Source: Bizionia sp. M204
Lineage (GTDB): Bacteria > Bacteroidota > Bacteroidia > Flavobacteriales > Flavobacteriaceae
Direction: 5' to 3'
DNA: 64,000 bases
NCBI RefSeq assembly: GCF_023205095.1
Contig: NZ_CP046242.1
Location: 1,849,001-1,913,000 of the forward strand
In this document: positions 8,730 through 20,713 of the stretch, in pieces
Numbering within the stretch: position 1 is the stretch's first letter
Layout: every line of letters starts with the position of its first letter
The notes under the pieces: generated by a model
What the model was told of the DNA's origin: nothing
The model's input: the letters and a program-made list of their open reading frames with translations, nothing else
Databases searched by the model: none
Made by a program: the position numbers and the translations under genes

Positions 8730-10634
8730 TTATTTCTTACGCTTTTCTTGCGCTTGTTTCTGTAGTTCGGCTTGCTCCATCATATCAGCCATTTTCTTCT
8801 GAAACTTACTTTGTTTTTTCGGTTTCTTTTTATTGATCTGAATTTGAGCATGAATTTTATCTTCATCAAGAATGTAATTCTTAATTACCAACATAATTCC
8901 AATACTAATAACGTTAGAAATAAAGTAGTACAAACTTAAACCAGATGCATAATTATTAAAGAAGAATAACATCATTAATGGTGATATGTAAATCATGTAC
9001 TTCATTAGTTTAGCCATATCTGGCATGCCCTCTTGAGTTGGTTGCGATGCCATTTGCTGTCCTGTTGTCATTTTCATATAAAAGAAAATAGCAATAGAGG
9101 CTAAAATTGGAAATAAACTAACGTGATCACCATACCACGGAATGGTAAATGGTAAATTGGCTACAATATCATAAGATGATAAATCGTCTGCCCATAGGAA
9201 ACTTTTCTGTCTTAAATCGAAAGCCGATGGGAAAAACTGGAATAAAGCATAGAAAACGGGCAACTGTATTAAAGCTGGTAAACAACCACTCAACGGACTG
9301 GCACCTGCCTTATTTTGCAAAGCCATAGTTTCCTGCTGCGCTTTCATTTTATTATTCTTATGCTTCTCACGAATAGCATCTAATTCCGGTTTTAAAACTT
9401 TTAATTTTGCCTGCGACAGGAATTGCTTGTACTGAACAAATGATAATAAGAACTTTATTAAAATGGTCATTACAATAATAGCCACACCATATGGTAAAAA
9501 GCTTGCTAAAAAGGCAAATAATGGAACAAAAACATAACGGTTTATCCAACCGAAGATTCCCCAACCAAATGGAATACTATCTTCTAGACCAATATCATAT
9601 TTCTGTAAAACCTTGTTGTCTGTTGGGCCAAAATAAAAGCCTAGTTCTTGATTTAACTCACCAGCATTTGCTTCTAAAGCAAATCTCGTTTGATAGGCCT
9701 TTGTAAACACCGTATCAACTTCTTCATTTTCCACTAGATCGGTTGAATTGAATTGCACGGATTTTAATGGCACTTTGGACGTTAAAATACTGCTAAAGAA
9801 ATGCTGTCTGTACGACAACCAACTTACATCAACTTCTGTTTCTTCATCTTCACCCGTTGGGCTTAATTTATCAATTTTACCACCTTCATATTGATACGTT
9901 AATCGCGTGTATCGGTTTTCATAACTGATACTTTTATCATGACGATAGGTTTGTAATTGCCAGTCTAAATTTATGGGTTGCGAGCTATTAATAACATTAC
10001 TTAAGCCTTGGGAACGGATTGTAAAATCAACCATATAATCATTTGGTTGAATTTCATAACGATATTCTAAAAACTGATTCGCAGATACTTTAAGTTTCAT
10101 GGAAACGACCGTGTTTTCACCATTTTTAGTTACCGTTGGTTCAAAATATAAATCTTGGGTATTTAGAATGCGACTATCAGTGGTACCGAAATTAATATTA
10201 AAATCCGTATTCCCATCTTTTATAAGATAGATTGGGATGGAATCAAAATCGACAAACTTTTTTAATTTAACTTCAGATAAATATCCCCCTTTATTGCTAA
10301 ATTTTAAATCTAAAACCTCCGTTTTCACTTCTGTTTCATTGGATTTTGCAGATGGCAGGCTTGCTGAATAGGCAAAAGCACCTAATTTATTTTGTAAGGC
10401 TACAAATTGGGTAGAATCTTGGGCGTTAGCTACTGAATAATCTTCCGCCGTTGTAACAGCAGTTTCTTTCTGATTTTGAGCTTGCTTTTCAGCTTCAACT
10501 TGCTCTTGTTTAGCGCGTTCTTGTTCTGCTAATTCCTCTGGAGTTGGCTGGTTGGCGTACATCATGTACACTAATATTCCAAAAATTAGGACAAACCCTA
10601 TTATCGAATTCAGGTCAAATTTCTTTTCTTCCAT
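8730..10634 (-). CDS. yidC: membrane protein insertase YidC
   Basis: YidC inserts and folds inner-membrane proteins, alone or with SecYEG. The 634-residue length and layout match the long Gram-negative form. There is an N-terminal membrane anchor (about residues 9-24), a linker rich in Gln and Glu, and a large periplasmic beta domain (about 90-345). The conserved five-helix insertase core follows from about residue 360, including the SPLSGCLPALIQLPVFYALF segment and the cytoplasmic coiled region before it. The tail is Lys-rich and basic (KKKPKKQSKFQKK), consistent with ribosome contact. It follows pyrG on the same strand with a 130 bp gap, an arrangement conserved in Flavobacteriaceae. Confidence 0.97.
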   Translation of the reverse strand: MEEKKFDLNSIIGFVLIFGILVYMMYANQPTPEELAEQERAKQEQVEAEKQAQNQKETAVTTAEDYSVANAQDSTQFVALQNKLGAFAYSASLPSAKSNETEVKTEVLDLKFSNKGGYLSEVKLKKFVDFDSIPIYLIKDGNTDFNINFGTTDSRILNTQDLYFEPTVTKNGENTVVSMKLKVSANQFLEYRYEIQPNDYMVDFTIRSQGLSNVINSSQPINLDWQLQTYRHDKSISYENRYTRLTYQYEGGKIDKLSPTGEDEETEVDVSWLSYRQHFFSSILTSKVPLKSVQFNSTDLVENEEVDTVFTKAYQTRFALEANAGELNQELGFYFGPTDNKVLQKYDIGLEDSIPFGWGIFGWINRYVFVPLFAFLASFLPYGVAIIVMTILIKFLLSFVQYKQFLSQAKLKVLKPELDAIREKHKNNKMKAQQETMALQNKAGASPLSGCLPALIQLPVFYALFQFFPSAFDLRQKSFLWADDLSSYDIVANLPFTIPWYGDHVSLFPILASIAIFFYMKMTTGQQMASQPTQEGMPDMAKLMKYMIYISPLMMLFFFNNYASGLSLYYFISNVISIGIMLVIKNYILDEDKIHAQIQINKKKPKKQSKFQKKMADMMEQAELQKQAQEKRKK

Positions 10635-10766
10635 ATATTAAATTGGTTGTCGTTTTAAAACTACCGATGGCAAACCAATGCGTTAAATCGATATATTTCA
10701 AATAGGACACGTATAAAAAATTATCAAATAAATAGTTTTATGCTGTTCACAAAAAACTATCCAAAA

Positions 10767-12416
<1,650 letters not shown>

Positions 12417-12427
12417 TTAAACGCCTG

Positions 12428-12435
12428 CAAATTTA
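12428..12435 (-). promoter_or_regulatory. -7 promoter element of pyrG
   Basis: The minus strand reads TAAATTTG, a full TAnnTTTG match, 20 bp upstream of the pyrG start codon. No convincing -33 TTTG was found. Confidence 0.5.
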
Positions 12436-12553
12436 CAATATTAAGTTTAATAGTTTGGGTGTTTCGGAGTTTATTTTGAAATGAAATTGAAGAGGAAATA
12501 AGTTGCGGAGATGTTTGTTGCCTAGCTACCGTTAGGAAGGTGGAAAGGCGCAA

Positions 12554-12592
12554 AGTTTTAACTGATTCCGATAGCTATCGGGACTGAAAACT
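12554..12592. repeat. palindromic element at the end of the DUF3820 gene
   Basis: The core CCGATAGCTATCGG (12568-12581) is a perfect 14-bp palindrome. It is enclosed by AGTTTT and AAAACT arms, giving an extended dyad that reaches the DUF3820 stop codon. No T-run follows, so it is not a classical terminator. It resembles the short palindromic repeats scattered in many Flavobacteriaceae genomes. Confidence 0.5.
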
Positions 12593-12821
12593 ATCGCTTC
12601 GGGAAATTGCGTTTAATGTTATGGATTAATTCTTCCAATCCATTTAATTTTAGTTCGTAAACGGACTGTAGCATCTCGCCTAATTTACCGGTCGGAAATC
12701 CTTTATTATGATACCAAACTATATAATATTCGGGTAAATCTATTAAATACCGATCCTTATATTTGCCATAAGGCATTTTAGTATGCGCGAGTTTTATAAG
12801 AAACTCTCTGTCTGGTTCCAT
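12591..12821 (-). CDS. DUF3820 family protein
   Basis: A 76-residue soluble protein matching the DUF3820 family. The conserved features are MPYGKYKDRYLIDLPEYYI near the N terminus and WYHNKGFPTGKLGEML in the middle. The family was once labelled a putative quorum-sensing-regulated virulence factor from a Pseudomonas structure, and its biochemical role remains unknown. The gene lies 12 bp downstream of the OsmC-like gene on the same strand, so the two are probably co-transcribed with the LysM gene further upstream. Confidence 0.82.
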   Translation of the reverse strand: MEPDREFLIKLAHTKMPYGKYKDRYLIDLPEYYIVWYHNKGFPTGKLGEMLQSVYELKLNGLEELIHNIKRNFPKR

Positions 12822-12833
12822 GATTAGTGGGTT

Positions 12834-13235
12834 TTATTTCCAGTTGAATGATACAACTTTTTCTATATCAGGATGTAAACTGTAAAGCACAGGACAAGTA
12901 TTAGCCGTATGTTCTAAAATTTTACGGGTTTTTATACTAGCTAACTCTGGAAAACTAAAAACAATTTCAATTTTTGAAATACGACGTGGATTGGAAGCCA
13001 TCGTTTTTGTTACTTCTGCTTGGGTTCCTGCCATTTCATAATTCATATCTTGGGCTTTTATTCCCATAACCGTCATCATGCAATTTGCCAGTCCAGTAGC
13101 AACTGTATCGGTTGGCGAAAATGCTTCGCCTTTGCCATTATTATCAACGGGCGCATCCGTAACAAAGGTGTTTCCTGATTTTACGTGGGTGTTTTCTGTG
13201 CGTAATTCGCCTAAATACATTACGGTTGCTGTCAT
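12834..13235 (-). CDS. OsmC/Ohr-family protein
   Basis: A 133-residue protein of the OsmC superfamily. The typical peroxidatic cysteines are present in the conserved contexts TGLANCMM (about residue 52) and ANTCPVLYSL (about residue 112). Members reduce organic hydroperoxides through these thiols in the cytoplasm. This short form, with the substrate-limiting helix LANCMMTVMGIKA, is closer to the YhfA/OsmC-like subgroup than to Ohr, so the substrate is open. It starts 5 bp after the stop of the LysM lipoprotein gene, indicating co-transcription. Confidence 0.88.
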   Translation of the reverse strand: MTATVMYLGELRTENTHVKSGNTFVTDAPVDNNGKGEAFSPTDTVATGLANCMMTVMGIKAQDMNYEMAGTQAEVTKTMASNPRRISKIEIVFSFPELASIKTRKILEHTANTCPVLYSLHPDIEKVVSFNWK

Positions 13236-13240
13236 AATTA

Positions 13241-15160
13241 TTACTGTTTTATCTCTACGATTTTTAAATCTTCATACTTTACCAAATACACCGTATTATT
13301 AAAATAACCTCCAAATAATTTCTTTTTATAGGCGAATTTATTTTCAACATATTCCGTTAAAGGGGCCTGATTTACAGACTCATAAAGAGTATCGTAATTT
13401 ACCAAACGCAATACCACGTCCATTGTTAAATCGAAACCACGCACGGCAATTTTATTAGGTGTTACACCAAACCGCTTGACATAATTATTAGCAAAACTAT
13501 TATTATCATCTTCATTATACGTTTTTGCAATGGTTGGAAATGTTAATTGCAAATTAGATAAGTGATAATTTGAAACCTCATCATCTTCAAAGGCACTTCC
13601 CATTTCCGTGGTTGCTAAAATAATTTTTCGGTCTTTAGAAATCAAAGAATTCAATTTACTCGTTACATTGGATACGAATCCGGGATTAGAGGTTTCTAAA
13701 AACACCATATTTTTACCAGGTTTAAGCTTTGAAATAATATCGGTATCATAAATATAAAATGCATCCTTTTGTTCTTTATCTTTTCGAGAATAGATTTGAG
13801 AAGCTGTTGGGAAATGCGTTTTTAAATCGTTAGAAACTTTTACGCGACTTTGATCGGCAATAATGATAATTTGACTAATTGAAGAATCTTTCTTTACGTA
13901 ATTTACAATTTTATCTTTTAATAAATCTTCCGAAGGCATGGTTTGAAAAACATGATCTGAAAGTTTTAAATCCTTTAAATTAGGCGAAATTAGCGGGATA
14001 TTTCGACTTTGTAATTGGGAAGAAACTTTTTCAAACGTTCCAGACATTAATGGCCCTATAACGGCATGAACCTCATCAAAATTATTTTCGTTTAATATGG
14101 TTGATACTTCACTAACCATATTTTTAGTATCATAAACATCTACTTTTAAATTAACGCCTATTTTTTTAAGAGAATCTAAAGCTACAACCACACCCGAATA
14201 AAAATCTAATGAGGTATTTAAAAATGGGTCTTTTTTAATTTGTGCTTTCGCATCAGCAACGGAATCTACATTGACACGATTTAGTTTAAACGGCAACATG
14301 ATAGCTATATGTTTCTGTTTGTAACTTGAAATAGAATTTGTTAAATCCGTGCTTTCTAATTTTATGTTTTCATCTTCAATAGTGGCATTGAAAGGGACTT
14401 TTAAAATCATCCCTACTTTCAGTCCGCTTTCAATTAATTCTGGATTTAACGTTTCCAATTGACTTTGCTCCAAACCTAATTTCACTTTCAGACGGTAAAA
14501 ACCTTCTTTAGGCAAAACCTCATAATATGAATATTGATTATCTACGGGCTTCTCTTCTGTATTACCAATATTTGGCACATTAATAACTTCGCCTTCTTGT
14601 AAAATAGGACTCATTCCAGGATTTAAAGCCTCCAATTCAGCAACTGTTATTCCAAATTTATATGCAATACGCCATTTTCCTTCTTTTGGTAAAACGGTAT
14701 AGGTTTTGGCTGTTTCTTCTGGTTGAGAAACTGTAAACACTTTTTTATAAACAGGTATTTTTATTTCATCGCCTTTACGTAGGTTGTTGGCATATAAAAA
14801 GGTGTTGTGTTTTTTTATTTCGTCTTGTTCCACACCATACTCTTTAGATAAGCTGTATAATGTTTCTCTACGCTTTACTTTATGAGTTTTAAATCCTGTT
14901 AACTCCTTTTCAATAGCGGCATGTGGTGCTGATTGATTTATTTTTTTATTTGGAATAATTAAAACCGCATTGGTTTTTAATTCCTTTTTGGCATCCGGGT
15001 TTAAAGCGTAAATATCAAAAGGCGTTAGCTGATATTGTCTGGCAATAGCCTCTATGGTTTCACCAGGTTTTACCTTATGTGTTTTATAATTTTGTGCTTG
15101 CGATGTGGAGCCACAGCCAAATAGTATTAGGATGCTTAAAATGCAAAATAATTTCTTCAT
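13241..15160 (-). CDS. lipoprotein with four LysM domains and a periplasmic-binding-protein fold
   Basis: A 639-residue protein with a lipoprotein signal (LILFGC, Cys at about 16). Four LysM modules follow at roughly residues 25-70, 91-136, 152-195 and 211-256, each with the YxVxxGxTLxxIAxxY-type core. LysM binds the glycan strands of peptidoglycan. From about residue 285 to 620 the protein resembles receptor-type (type 1) periplasmic ligand-binding proteins, with the HIAIMLPFKL strand and VIGPLMSGTFEKVSSQLQ. A transport role is doubtful because no permease is nearby. It more likely anchors or regulates in the periplasm, as LpoA-like proteins do. It precedes osmC and follows guaA. Confidence 0.88.
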   Translation of the reverse strand: MKKLFCILSILILFGCGSTSQAQNYKTHKVKPGETIEAIARQYQLTPFDIYALNPDAKKELKTNAVLIIPNKKINQSAPHAAIEKELTGFKTHKVKRRETLYSLSKEYGVEQDEIKKHNTFLYANNLRKGDEIKIPVYKKVFTVSQPEETAKTYTVLPKEGKWRIAYKFGITVAELEALNPGMSPILQEGEVINVPNIGNTEEKPVDNQYSYYEVLPKEGFYRLKVKLGLEQSQLETLNPELIESGLKVGMILKVPFNATIEDENIKLESTDLTNSISSYKQKHIAIMLPFKLNRVNVDSVADAKAQIKKDPFLNTSLDFYSGVVVALDSLKKIGVNLKVDVYDTKNMVSEVSTILNENNFDEVHAVIGPLMSGTFEKVSSQLQSRNIPLISPNLKDLKLSDHVFQTMPSEDLLKDKIVNYVKKDSSISQIIIIADQSRVKVSNDLKTHFPTASQIYSRKDKEQKDAFYIYDTDIISKLKPGKNMVFLETSNPGFVSNVTSKLNSLISKDRKIILATTEMGSAFEDDEVSNYHLSNLQLTFPTIAKTYNEDDNNSFANNYVKRFGVTPNKIAVRGFDLTMDVVLRLVNYDTLYESVNQAPLTEYVENKFAYKKKLFGGYFNNTVYLVKYEDLKIVEIKQ

Positions 15161-15334
15161 AATCTATATACGTTCTGCGTTGCGTTAGCGATTGCAACGT
15201 TATCCTTTTTATTCTTTTTTATAAATATAAGCGATATAAAAAGATTTAAGTGTAAAGCGCGACCCTTGTGGTAACGCCCAACTTCACGATATCATTTTTT
15301 AGTTCCTTAAAAATAACGCGATAGCACATTTCGT

Positions 15335-16870
15335 TTATTCCCACTCAATGGTTGCTGGTGGTTTAGAACTAATATCATACACTACTCTATTAACGCCTTT
15401 TACTTTATTTATTATCTCGTTTGATGTTTTTTGTAAAAACTCATAAGGTAAATTTACCCAATCGGCTGTCATACCATCGGTACTTTCTACGGCTCTTAAG
15501 GCGACACATTTTTCGTATGTACGCTCATCACCCATTACACCAACGCTATTGACAGGCAACAAAATAGCACCGGCTTGCCAAACGCTATCATAGAGATTCC
15601 ACTTTTTAAGGTTACCAATAAAAACCGCATCAACCTCTTGTAATATACGTACTTTTTCAGCTGTAATATCTCCTAGAATACGAATAGCCAATCCAGGCCC
15701 TGGAAACGGATGACGCCCCAATAAATTTTTATCCATATCCATGGAAGCACCTACACGACGGACTTCATCTTTAAATAAAGCTTTCAAGGGTTCCACAATT
15801 TTAAGTTTCATAAAATCGGGCAATCCACCAACATTGTGGTGACTTTTAATCGTGGCACTTGGGCCTCCTGTTGCCGAAACACTTTCAATAACATCCGGAT
15901 AAATAGTGCCTTGAGCTAACCATTTTACATCAGAAATTTCATGAGCTTCATCATCAAAAACTTCAATGAACACACGACCAATGGCTTTACGTTTTTCTTC
16001 GGGATCGCTTTTTCCCGCTAGTGCATCCAAAAAACGTGCCGAAGCATCTACGCCTTTTACGTTAAGCCCCATGTCCTTGTATTGATCCAACACATCTTGA
16101 AACTCATTTTTACGTAACAGCCCATTATTTACGAAAATACAGTAGAGGTTTTTTCCAATAGCTTTATGCAATAACATAGCGGCAACCGATGAATCTACCC
16201 CTCCTGATAACCCTAGAACAACCCGATCATTTCCTAATTTGTTTTGTAGATCTTCAACGGTTTCTTCTACAAACGACTGTGGCGTCCAATCTTGTTCTAC
16301 TTGCGCTATATGAACTAAAAAGTTTTCTAGTAATTGTTTTCCGTCCTTGGAATGGTATACTTCTGGGTGAAATTGAATGGCATAGGTTTGTTCGCCTTCA
16401 ATTTTGTAAGCTGCATTTTCAACATCTTCCGTGCTGGCTAATAAAATGCCATTTTTTGGAAGTGTTTTAATGGTATCGCTATGACTCATCCAAACTTGAC
16501 TACCTTGGTAAATATTGTGAAAGAAATCTTCCTTTTCCTTTATAAACGATAGATGAGCACGACCATATTCACGTGTGTTGGAAGGTGCGACTTCGCCTCC
16601 TGAAAAATGCGCTAGATATTGCGCACCATAACAAACGGCTAATAAAGGTTTTTCACCACGAATATGTTTTAAATCGGGATGTAAAACCGCCTCACCTCTT
16701 ACAGAATTTGGACTTCCTGAAAGAATAACCGCTTTATAGGTTTCTAAATTGTTTGGAATTTTGTTATACGGATGAATCTCACAGTAAATGTTGAGTTCTC
16801 TAACGCGACGCGCAATTAGTTGTGTGTATTGCGAACCGAAATCTAATATTAATACGTTGTTGTGTTGCAT
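15335..16870 (-). CDS. guaA: GMP synthase (glutamine-hydrolysing)
   Basis: This enzyme converts XMP to GMP with ATP and glutamine. From the ATG at 16870 the protein has 511 residues. The N-terminal class I amidotransferase domain has its nucleophile in [11 protein letters not shown] and its His-Glu pair in [10 protein letters not shown]. The ATP pyrophosphatase domain has the PP-loop [10 protein letters not shown]. The C-terminal dimerisation domain is complete and ends in PPATIEWE. An in-frame ATG five codons upstream is rejected because it falls inside the TATTTTTG promoter element, which ends three bases before the chosen ATG. The decarboxylase gene lies 59 bp upstream. Confidence 0.97.
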   Translation of the reverse strand: MQHNNVLILDFGSQYTQLIARRVRELNIYCEIHPYNKIPNNLETYKAVILSGSPNSVRGEAVLHPDLKHIRGEKPLLAVCYGAQYLAHFSGGEVAPSNTREYGRAHLSFIKEKEDFFHNIYQGSQVWMSHSDTIKTLPKNGILLASTEDVENAAYKIEGEQTYAIQFHPEVYHSKDGKQLLENFLVHIAQVEQDWTPQSFVEETVEDLQNKLGNDRVVLGLSGGVDSSVAAMLLHKAIGKNLYCIFVNNGLLRKNEFQDVLDQYKDMGLNVKGVDASARFLDALAGKSDPEEKRKAIGRVFIEVFDDEAHEISDVKWLAQGTIYPDVIESVSATGGPSATIKSHHNVGGLPDFMKLKIVEPLKALFKDEVRRVGASMDMDKNLLGRHPFPGPGLAIRILGDITAEKVRILQEVDAVFIGNLKKWNLYDSVWQAGAILLPVNSVGVMGDERTYEKCVALRAVESTDGMTADWVNLPYEFLQKTSNEIINKVKGVNRVVYDISSKPPATIEWE

Positions 16871-16873
16871 GTG

Positions 16874-16881
16874 CAAAAATA
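16874..16881 (-). promoter_or_regulatory. -7 promoter element of guaA
   Basis: The minus strand reads TATTTTTG, a full TAnnTTTG match, with only CAC between it and the ATG. This suggests leaderless or nearly leaderless transcription and fixes the start. Confidence 0.5.
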
Positions 16882-16929
16882 ACAATTGATTTATGAATAG
16901 CTATTTATGAGTTGTACTTTTTTGAATAA

Positions 16930-18300
16930 TTAATTCATGGATTCTAAAATAAGCTGAATATCTTTTTCGGTTGTATCCGGATTGATAAAGCAAAAACGGG
17001 AAACTGTTTCATATTCATCTCCATTTTTCCATTTCGTGGGCGTTACTAATGCAAAGCCTTTTTCATGATTATCATAGGTCCAATTCGTATAATCTTCCGG
17101 TTTCCAACCAATACGTCTGTATAATACACATGACAAACTTGGCGCTCTTACCAATTCTACATTTGGGTTTTCCTCAATCATTTTCCCTGCAAGCTGGGCC
17201 AATTCCAAACCACGTTCAACAGATTTTTTATAACGATCTGTTCCATGTGTAGCCAAGGAAAACCATAAAGGTAAACCACGGACGCGACGTGTTAATTGAA
17301 TTTGATAATCCGTTGGGTTAAACCCATGCGCACCTTCATCTTTAAAAATATCTAAATAAGATCCTTGTTGGGAATGTGCTTCTTTAGCCAGTTCTGGTTC
17401 TTTATAAATAACAGCACCACAATCATAAGGTGAAAACATCCATTTATGCGGATCTATTGTAATACTATCTGCACGTTCAATACCATTAAACAAATGTCTT
17501 ACCGAATCGGCTGCTAAGGCACCACCGCCATAAGCGGCATCTACATGAAACCATAAGTTTTCTTGCTCACAAACATGGGCAATACCGTCCAAATCATCAA
17601 TAATTCCAGCATTGGTTGTTCCCCCAGTTGCCACAACCGCAAATAACCGTTTGCGTTGGTGAAAGTTTAAACCATCAATGGTTTTTCGTAAATCATCACC
17701 GGTTAATCGTTCTTCTGTATCCACCAATAAAATATCCACATCAGCTACTTTTGCCATGGCCTTAATAGACGAATGTGCTCCAATAGATGTAATGATTAAA
17801 CCTTTTTCACGCTTGTAGGTGTCATCGCGACGCCAAAATTCACGTGCTGTAACAATTGCCGATAAGTTAGCTGCAGTACCACCACTTGTAAATACTCCAA
17901 ATGCTCTTTCTGGCAAACCAGTTAAAGAAACAATCCAAGACATAGCTTCATTTTCGCAGAAAATACCACCAGCACCTTCCATCCAATACGCCCCGTGAAT
18001 ACTAGAAGCTGACGTTACCAAATCGAACATAATGGCTGCTCGTGTTGGTGAGGCTGGAACAAAAGCTAAATTTCTTGGATGATCTACTGGTACATTAGCT
18101 TTGGACAAATGCTCTTTCCATAAATTGAAAGCGTACTCACCACCAACACCTTTTTCTGTTACGGTTTCGCCAACAATAGCTTTTAATTCTTCGTATTTTT
18201 TAGGCTTCCCTATTGGGTGTTCGGTAGATGAAATTCTACCAATAGCATATTTCATGACATCTAATGTCATTTCAATAAGCTCCATATCAATTTTATGCAT
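16930..18300 (-). CDS. PLP-dependent group II amino-acid decarboxylase
   Basis: A 456-residue fold-type I pyridoxal-phosphate enzyme. The PLP lysine is in SITIDPHKWMFSPYDCG, the cofactor-contacting Asp in WFHVDAAYGG, and the phosphate-binding region is GVFTSGGTAANLSAI. These are hallmarks of the aromatic-L-amino-acid, glutamate and diaminobutyrate decarboxylase group. The substrate cannot be assigned by motif alone, though the tight HVDAAYGGGA loop is like aromatic or aspartate decarboxylases. It follows bshC by 3 bp on the same strand, clearly the same transcript. Confidence 0.9.
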   Translation of the reverse strand: MHKIDMELIEMTLDVMKYAIGRISSTEHPIGKPKKYEELKAIVGETVTEKGVGGEYAFNLWKEHLSKANVPVDHPRNLAFVPASPTRAAIMFDLVTSASSIHGAYWMEGAGGIFCENEAMSWIVSLTGLPERAFGVFTSGGTAANLSAIVTAREFWRRDDTYKREKGLIITSIGAHSSIKAMAKVADVDILLVDTEERLTGDDLRKTIDGLNFHQRKRLFAVVATGGTTNAGIIDDLDGIAHVCEQENLWFHVDAAYGGGALAADSVRHLFNGIERADSITIDPHKWMFSPYDCGAVIYKEPELAKEAHSQQGSYLDIFKDEGAHGFNPTDYQIQLTRRVRGLPLWFSLATHGTDRYKKSVERGLELAQLAGKMIEENPNVELVRAPSLSCVLYRRIGWKPEDYTNWTYDNHEKGFALVTPTKWKNGDEYETVSRFCFINPDTTEKDIQLILESMN

Positions 18301-18303
18301 GAA

Positions 18304-19908
18304 TTACTCTAAATTTAATATTATAAACTCGTTTTTCAACGGTTGCAAATTTACCATTAACTGTTGAATTAATTGGTCTCCAAACTCTAAATAAAAGGTA
18401 GAAAAATTGGTTTGACGCTCTTGCAAACTTTGGTTTGGAAATAATTCATTTTGCATACTCTTAACACGCTGTAAAACATCCGATTGCTTTCGTTTTTGTG
18501 CTTTTAGCAGGCGTTTTTCTAAATGTTCTAATCCATTTATTTGTTTTGTTTCTTGAGCCGAAACAGCACCTTTAAAGGATTTATCGGTTTGTTCGGCCAA
18601 CTGATATAAATCTTCAAACTGTTTTTTAAGATGGTCTTTTTGTTCCGAGAAATCGATTTTGATTTTTGAAATGTCTTTGGTTACTTTCGTTAATAAATCC
18701 GACTGCTTTAAAAACAGATCTTTATTTTCTAGCCCTAGTTTTTCTAATTTTTCTTGCTGTTTGTTAGTCGTTAATAACACCGAATTCCGCAATAATAACA
18801 TAGGAAACGGAATATTCTGAGCTTCAAAGTTTGACTTCAATTGAAACCAATAGGCCAATTCACCTCCTCCTCCAATATAGCAGAGATTTGGCAACACCAC
18901 TTCTTGAAATACGGGTCTTAAAATAACATTTGGACTAAAGCGCTCCGGATAATTTTCAACCTCTTCTAGTAGTTGCTTTTTATTCCATGAAATTTCTGTT
19001 TCTAAAACCTGATAAATACCATCAATTTCTACAATGCGTTCACGCAAACCAAATTTAATATAGAACAGATTAATCTCACGTGGATTAACTTGAATTTTAT
19101 AGTTTTCTGATAGTGAGTTTAGCTTTTCATTAGTTTTCGAAACGTTTTCAAAAGAAGACTGATTAATAAGTTCTTCTTTTATATATGGAATGAACGCATT
19201 CTTTAAACTTTTATCATTTCCGTCTATAATAACCAATCCAAATTCTGCAAATAAGTGGTTTACCAAGTAACGTGTGGCTTCAGTAAGGTTATTATTTTCC
19301 AAATAGCTATTCTGAAAAAGCTCGATTAATTTATCACTATTTTTACTTTTAGGAAGTTGCTTGGAAAACACTTCGAAAACGGATTTAAAACCTTCTAAAT
19401 CTAATTCGCCAACTGGACCAGAAGCCTTTCGGTTCCAGGATACTTTTTTGCCATCAAAATTGAAGTAATTAATTTCTTCAAAATCATGATCTTCCGTTGC
19501 CATCCAATAAATAGGCACAAAATGATAATTAGGATTTGCTGCTTTTAATTCTTTACATAAATTAATAGTCGAAATAATTTTATAGAAGAAATAAAGTGGC
19601 CCCGTAAAAATATTTAACTGATGTCCTGTTGTAACCGTAAAAGTGTTTTCGTTTTGTAAAGCATCAATATTTTTAAGCGTTTGCGGAGATGTTTTTGTGT
19701 TTTTATATTGTTTATTTAAACTAGCTACCAAAACCGATCGTGAGGTTTTACTAAAAGACGCTTTTTTTTCGGCAATCTGATCTTGAAAATTTTCTAGTTT
19801 TGGAAACCTATTATAGAAAGGTTTTAAAGTAGATTTTTCATCTAAATAATCACATATTAATGGCGAAAAATAGTTGGTGTCTCTAAACGGAATACAGTGG
19901 GTTGGCAT
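18304..19908 (-). CDS. bshC: putative cysteine ligase BshC (bacillithiol biosynthesis)
   Basis: BshC adds cysteine to glucosaminyl malate in the last step of bacillithiol synthesis. The 534-residue length matches. The recognisable features are the N-terminal IPFRDTNYFSPLICDYL segment and TGHQLNIFTGPLYFFYKI with the nucleotide-binding HIGH-like region. WMATEDHDFEEINYFNFDGK and the late coiled coil (about residues 380-480) complete the pattern. BshA and BshB are not in the window. Bacteroidota often scatter these genes. It is first in a minus-strand operon with the PLP decarboxylase, a link I cannot explain functionally. Confidence 0.92.
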   Translation of the reverse strand: MPTHCIPFRDTNYFSPLICDYLDEKSTLKPFYNRFPKLENFQDQIAEKKASFSKTSRSVLVASLNKQYKNTKTSPQTLKNIDALQNENTFTVTTGHQLNIFTGPLYFFYKIISTINLCKELKAANPNYHFVPIYWMATEDHDFEEINYFNFDGKKVSWNRKASGPVGELDLEGFKSVFEVFSKQLPKSKNSDKLIELFQNSYLENNNLTEATRYLVNHLFAEFGLVIIDGNDKSLKNAFIPYIKEELINQSSFENVSKTNEKLNSLSENYKIQVNPREINLFYIKFGLRERIVEIDGIYQVLETEISWNKKQLLEEVENYPERFSPNVILRPVFQEVVLPNLCYIGGGGELAYWFQLKSNFEAQNIPFPMLLLRNSVLLTTNKQQEKLEKLGLENKDLFLKQSDLLTKVTKDISKIKIDFSEQKDHLKKQFEDLYQLAEQTDKSFKGAVSAQETKQINGLEHLEKRLLKAQKRKQSDVLQRVKSMQNELFPNQSLQERQTNFSTFYLEFGDQLIQQLMVNLQPLKNEFIILNLE

Positions 19909-20024
19909 AGTTAGGTGTTGCTATTTTTAAAAAAGTAAAGATACGTTTTCTAGTCTTAAAAATAACTTAAAATATATACAGACAAGCACTAGAAAGATTG
20001 CTTATATTTACCAAAAATGAATTT

Positions 20025-20606
20025 ATGTTAGGATTAAAATTAGCTACAGACCCACGTTGGGTGGATATTGCAGAATCAAATTTGGAAGAAATATTAACCG
20101 ATCATGCGTGGTGTGAACAAAAAGCAGCTACAAATGCAATTACCATTATTACGCTTAATTCGGAATATACGGATTTGGTAACGGAATTATTAGCTTTGGC
20201 AAAAGAGGAGTTGGAACATTTTGAAATGGTTCATGACATTATAAAAAAGCGTGGTTACAAATTGGGTCGTGAGCGTAAAGACAGTTACGTAAACGAGCTT
20301 TATAAATTTATGAATAAAGGCGGTAGTCGCATTCAAGCAATGGTAGACAGACTTTTGTTTTCTGCAATGATTGAGGCTAGAAGTTGCGAGCGTTTTAAAG
20401 TGTTATCTCAAAACATTAATGATCATGAATTGGCTAAATTTTATCATGAATTAATGATTAGTGAAGCAGGACATTACACCTTATTTATAGGTTTTGCTAG
20501 AAAATACGGCCAAGATGTGGATGTGGATAAGCGCTGGAAAGAACTTATTGACTTTGAAGCAGAAGTGATTCAGAACTACGGAAAATCGGAAACCATTCAT
20601 GGATAA
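20025..20606 (+). CDS. miaE: tRNA-(ms2io6A) hydroxylase MiaE-like
   Basis: A 193-residue non-haem di-iron enzyme of the ferritin-like fold. The family hydroxylates the isopentenyl side chain of ms2i6A37 in tRNA. Iron ligands are in EEELEHFEMVH-like (KEELEHFEMVH), IEARSCERF and SEAGHYTLF. The start ATG at 20025 gives the family N terminus MLGLKLATDPRWV. An in-frame TTG at 19998 would add nine residues with no support. The gene is divergent from bshC and appears monocistronic. Confidence 0.93.
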   Translation: MLGLKLATDPRWVDIAESNLEEILTDHAWCEQKAATNAITIITLNSEYTDLVTELLALAKEELEHFEMVHDIIKKRGYKLGRERKDSYVNELYKFMNKGGSRIQAMVDRLLFSAMIEARSCERFKVLSQNINDHELAKFYHELMISEAGHYTLFIGFARKYGQDVDVDKRWKELIDFEAEVIQNYGKSETIHG

Positions 20607-20713
20607 TTGTGGATTATATTTGGAATGGATTATACGAAATTAAAATATATCAACCCCCAACACTAGTCGGTTTCATGATTTTTCAGTAACTTTTATCTCA
20701 TAATTTTTAAGCT

